From contig NZ_CP060393.1 in NCBI RefSeq assembly GCF_014274685.1, positions 3,965,501 to 4,029,500 of the forward strand: a DNA stretch of 64,000 nt, written 5' to 3'. Position 1 is the stretch's first letter. Every line of letters begins with the position of its first letter. This document shows, one piece after another, positions 61,189-64,000 of the stretch. The notes below the pieces were generated by a model. It did no database searches and was not told the DNA's origin. It saw only the letters and a program-made list of their open reading frames with translations. The translations under genes were made by a program, and so were the position numbers. Source of the stretch: Edaphobacter sp. 4G125. GTDB taxonomy: Bacteria > Acidobacteriota > Terriglobia > Terriglobales > Acidobacteriaceae.

Positions 61189-64000
61189 TCGATGTGAGCA
61201 AATTGCTGGAACGCCTGCTGGCGATCGTCCTCTGCCTCTTGCCTGCGGCATCCTACGCCAGTGGCCCCCGATGGGTCACCGGTAAACCGTACTATCCCTT
61301 GGAGGGGGTGATCGTCACCTGGTACACCAACAACCCCAGGTACTATACCGATCCCGGCAATCTCAGCCCCTACGTCAGCCACACGGCTGCCGATGCAATC
61401 GTCGCAGCCGCCGCAGGAGCCTGGAACGTACCCATGGCCAGCCTGACCCTCGCTTATGGCGGCACACTCGACGAAGACGCCAGCTCCTTCAACATCTATC
61501 CCACCGGAACCGGCCTTGTCTTTCCCGCCGATATCCAAAGCGCCAACTATCTCAATAAGCCGATCGCGATCCTCTACGACTACGACGGCTCTATCACCGA
61601 TCTCATGCTCGGCAGCGGAGCCAGTTCCCCCTCAAGCTGTCGCCAGAACGCCGTAACCGAAAGTGTGGACTCCATCTCCACTACTGGAAAAATTCAACAC
61701 GCCATCCTCGTGCTCAATGGACGCTGTACTGGCCCCGCCCCAGAACAGCAGCTTCAACTTCAATATCAACTCATGCGTGCCTTTGGTCGCATCCTCGGCC
61801 TCGCCTGGTCGCAGACTAACGACAACGTCTTCACTGGGACTCCCACACCCACCATCCAGCAGGCGCTCCGCTGGCCTATCATGCACCCCATCGATATCCT
61901 CTGCGGCCCTTACTCCTACCAGTGCCTTCCCCAACCCTTTACTCTGCGCGACGATGATATCGCCAGCCTCACTCTGCTCTATCCCGTCACACCACAAGCC
62001 CCTGTTGCCGGAAAGACCGACTCTCTTGCCCGTGCCAGCCGCGTTCGCGGCAAGGTGACCTTCCCGGATGGACAGGGGATGCAAGGAGTCAATGTCGTCG
62101 TCCACCGGCTACAAGCCGCATGGAATGTACCCGAAGCCTGGGAGACTACCTCGGCCGTCTCCGGATCTCTCTTCCGTCGCCGCAGCTCCACCCCCATCAA
62201 CACCATCACATCGTCCTTCACCAGCAATATGGGAACCTCCGATAAGACCTGGCAGGGCTACTACGACATCTTCCGTACTCCCATCATTGGCACCGATACC
62301 TGGCAAAACCTCGTTCTGTCCACTCAGACCATTAACCCGCTTTACACCGGCCCCTATGCCGTCGGCCCTTACGACTCCAAACAAGTCGCTCCCTCTGGCT
62401 CCTCCCTCCAACAGATGTTCTATGTCACACAGTCCTACTCTCAGGAGACCGTAAATTTCAGCATCCCCGATGCTGTATCCGGCTGCCAGACCGCCCAGAG
62501 CGGTACAGAATCAGCTCCCGCATCTGTCTCCGCCGCCGGCTGGTGGACCGGAAATCTCTGCACCTATGGCTATGCAGCCTGGTCAACCGTGTCCATGCGT
62601 GCCAACCGCAGTGCCACCGTTGAAGTCACCTCCCTCGACGAAAATTCATCTCCGACCTCCTCAAAGGCCATGCCAGTCATCGGCCTCTGGAACGCAACCG
62701 ACTCTGTCGGCACTCTCCCTACGATCGCCTCTACGCCAGCGGCCTTTAACGGTGTCTCTCTGGGCACGACGTCCCTCACCACACAGACCTCTCAGGCACG
62801 ACAACTCCGCATCGCCATCATGGATCAGCGCGGAGATGGCCGCCCCGACTTCGCCTATCAAGCCCGCGTTCTCTACGCCGACTCCGTCACTCCCACGGTC
62901 CTCCCCGCTAAAGGCGGAGCCATCACCATTAACGGCATGGGATTCCGCGCCGGAAATATCGTCACCATCAACGGAGTCCCTACATCCGTCTCTAGCTGGA
63001 CTGCGAACACCATCACCGCCATCGCCCCTTCGCAGCGCTCCAACACAGCAGTCACCGCCGATGTCACCATTCGCGACCTCGCCAGCGGAGGAACCACCAC
63101 CATGACAGCCGCGCTCACCTATCAGGCTCCTCTACCCGATCTCACACTTCTCTCTACGCCATCGGGTCTAATCTTTACCGGAATCGCCTCCGCGCTTCCC
63201 TTCGCAGTCAAAGCCCTTGCCGCGGACGGAACCACTCCTCTTGCCGATATCCCGGTCACCTTCTCTGCCAGCGGCCCGGTTCGCTTTGAAGCCTGCGGAC
63301 AATCGACCTGCACCCTCACCACAAATTTTCAGGGAATCGCCTCAACCTATGTGACGCCTCTCTCCCCCGGCCCTATCACTCTCTCTGCCGCCAGCGGCGT
63401 CGGAACCGTCACAACCTCCATCACTGCCCTCAGAAGGATCCAAGCCATCACCGCACTCCAGCCTGAACTCTATCTCGCCTCAAATGGTGTCCTTACCTGG
63501 ACTCCGCAGGTCTCGCTCTCCGATAACGCCGCCTCGCCCATCGGAGTTCCAGTGCAGTGGACCGCAATCTCCGGCCCTCTTACCTTCCATCCACCCGTCT
63601 CTTCCGCGAACTCTCAATTCATCGCCCAAACCTCAGCCACAGCTGGCCCGCTCGCCTTGAACACGCAAGCCTCAGTAACGGCCTGCGCCTGGACCTCCGT
63701 CTGCACTAGTTTTGTGGTCAACAGCGTCGAAGACCACCTTCTTCAACTCCAAACCATCAATCTCTCCAACGTTGCTCAGTCTTTGGATTCCGCGTCCACC
63801 TTCTCGCCCGTAGTTTTCCTCGTCACCGATGCTTTCAGCCATCCCGTTGCAGGAGCCTCCGTCACCGCTTATCAAACCACCCGGTCCTGGACTCCACCAT
63901 GCCCCGATCAGGGACGCTGTCCCATCTCTCCAGTAGATAGCCGCTCCAACGAATCGCTGATCGCCGGGCTTGATGGCACCGTCACGTTTTCTCCTGCCCC
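61185..64000 (+). CDS. Very large secreted multidomain protein with degenerate metzincin domain (3' end outside window)
   Basis: The frame is open from GTG 61185 to the window edge (938 codons, no stop). A signal peptide (LLAIVLCLLPAASYAS) is followed by a domain of about 230 residues that matches a matrixin-like protease in layout, with strand/helix segments, the helix RAFGRILGLAWS (residues 198-209), a Met-turn PIMHP (Met233) and the closing DDIASLTLLYP. The zinc histidines and catalytic glutamate are replaced, so it should be inactive. Then come a carboxypeptidase-regulatory-like strand set (GKVTFPDGQGMQGVNVVV), an IPT/TIG domain (about 566-645), and repeated Ig-like domains. The GTG start overlaps the upstream stop by 4 bases. 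Confidence 0.8.
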   Translation, partial: MIDVSKLLERLLAIVLCLLPAASYASGPRWVTGKPYYPLEGVIVTWYTNNPRYYTDPGNLSPYVSHTAADAIVAAAAGAWNVPMASLTLAYGGTLDEDASSFNIYPTGTGLVFPADIQSANYLNKPIAILYDYDGSITDLMLGSGASSPSSCRQNAVTESVDSISTTGKIQHAILVLNGRCTGPAPEQQLQLQYQLMRAFGRILGLAWSQTNDNVFTGTPTPTIQQALRWPIMHPIDILCGPYSYQCLPQPFTLRDDDIASLTLLYPVTPQAPVAGKTDSLARASRVRGKVTFPDGQGMQGVNVVVHRLQAAWNVPEAWETTSAVSGSLFRRRSSTPINTITSSFTSNMGTSDKTWQGYYDIFRTPIIGTDTWQNLVLSTQTINPLYTGPYAVGPYDSKQVAPSGSSLQQMFYVTQSYSQETVNFSIPDAVSGCQTAQSGTESAPASVSAAGWWTGNLCTYGYAAWSTVSMRANRSATVEVTSLDENSSPTSSKAMPVIGLWNATDSVGTLPTIASTPAAFNGVSLGTTSLTTQTSQARQLRIAIMDQRGDGRPDFAYQARVLYADSVTPTVLPAKGGAITINGMGFRAGNIVTINGVPTSVSSWTANTITAIAPSQRSNTAVTADVTIRDLASGGTTTMTAALTYQAPLPDLTLLSTPSGLIFTGIASALPFAVKALAADGTTPLADIPVTFSASGPVRFEACGQSTCTLTTNFQGIASTYVTPLSPGPITLSAASGVGTVTTSITALRRIQAITALQPELYLASNGVLTWTPQVSLSDNAASPIGVPVQWTAISGPLTFHPPVSSANSQFIAQTSATAGPLALNTQASVTACAWTSVCTSFVVNSVEDHLLQLQTINLSNVAQSLDSASTFSPVVFLVTDAFSHPVAGASVTAYQTTRSWTPPCPDQGRCPISPVDSRSNESLIAGLDGTVTFSPA

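Overview
The window looks like a chromosomal segment of an Acidobacteriota bacterium (Terriglobia, close to Granulicella, Edaphobacter or Terriglobus). This rests on the combination of an exosortase/PEP-CTERM exopolysaccharide locus, secreted lactonase and beta-propeller enzymes, a secreted aldose epimerase, and overall protein style. It is an inference from content; there is no rRNA to confirm it. I saw no tRNA, rRNA, CRISPR array, prophage or intact insertion sequence.

Layout. 1-11.1 kb is mostly housekeeping and carbon metabolism: a truncated zinc alcohol dehydrogenase, a secreted lactonase with small partners, a family 2 glycosyltransferase, lactate permease, glycerate kinase, a two-subunit 3-oxoacid CoA-transferase, aldose 1-epimerase and a secreted SGNH hydrolase. 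11.2-14.0 kb carries ndk and sucCD. 14.1-42 kb is one large cell-envelope region. It holds glycosyltransferases, an O-antigen-ligase-like polymerase/ligase, a five-gene acyl-transfer operon (FkbH-like HAD protein, acyl carrier protein, SGNH protein, 44-residue membrane peptide, MBOAT), and then the classic XrtA/PEP-CTERM operon read leftward (sugar transferase, tyrosine kinase, ATPase, chain-length protein, outer-membrane barrel, export protein). Read rightward are exosortase, EpsI, the TPR lipoprotein PrsT and a flippase. One PEP-CTERM substrate protein, a secreted TPR protein and a type III polyketide synthase follow.

43.5-46.3 kb has a ClC channel overlapping a FAD/NAD(P)-binding protein. 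46.4-59.9 kb is a sugar-acid catabolic region: lactonase, ManD-like dehydratase, two SDRs, an MFS permease, a YjhG-type xylonate dehydratase, a 2-keto-3-deoxy-sugar-acid dehydratase of the FAH fold, and an alpha-ketoglutarate semialdehyde dehydrogenase. Together these fit the non-phosphorylating Weimberg route from pentose to alpha-ketoglutarate. The last 4 kb has an extremely acidic small protein, a secreted unknown, and the start of a very large secreted protein whose N-terminal domain looks like a zinc protease that has lost its zinc ligands.

The most interesting system is the acyl-transfer operon at 19356-24012. Its parts match Gram-positive teichoic-acid D-alanylation (DltB/MBOAT, DltC/carrier, DltD/SGNH, DltX/microprotein), but the loading enzyme is an FkbH-type protein instead of the amino-acid adenylating DltA. 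I infer that it moves a glyceryl-type (or similar ACP-bound) group onto the exopolysaccharide made by the neighbouring genes.
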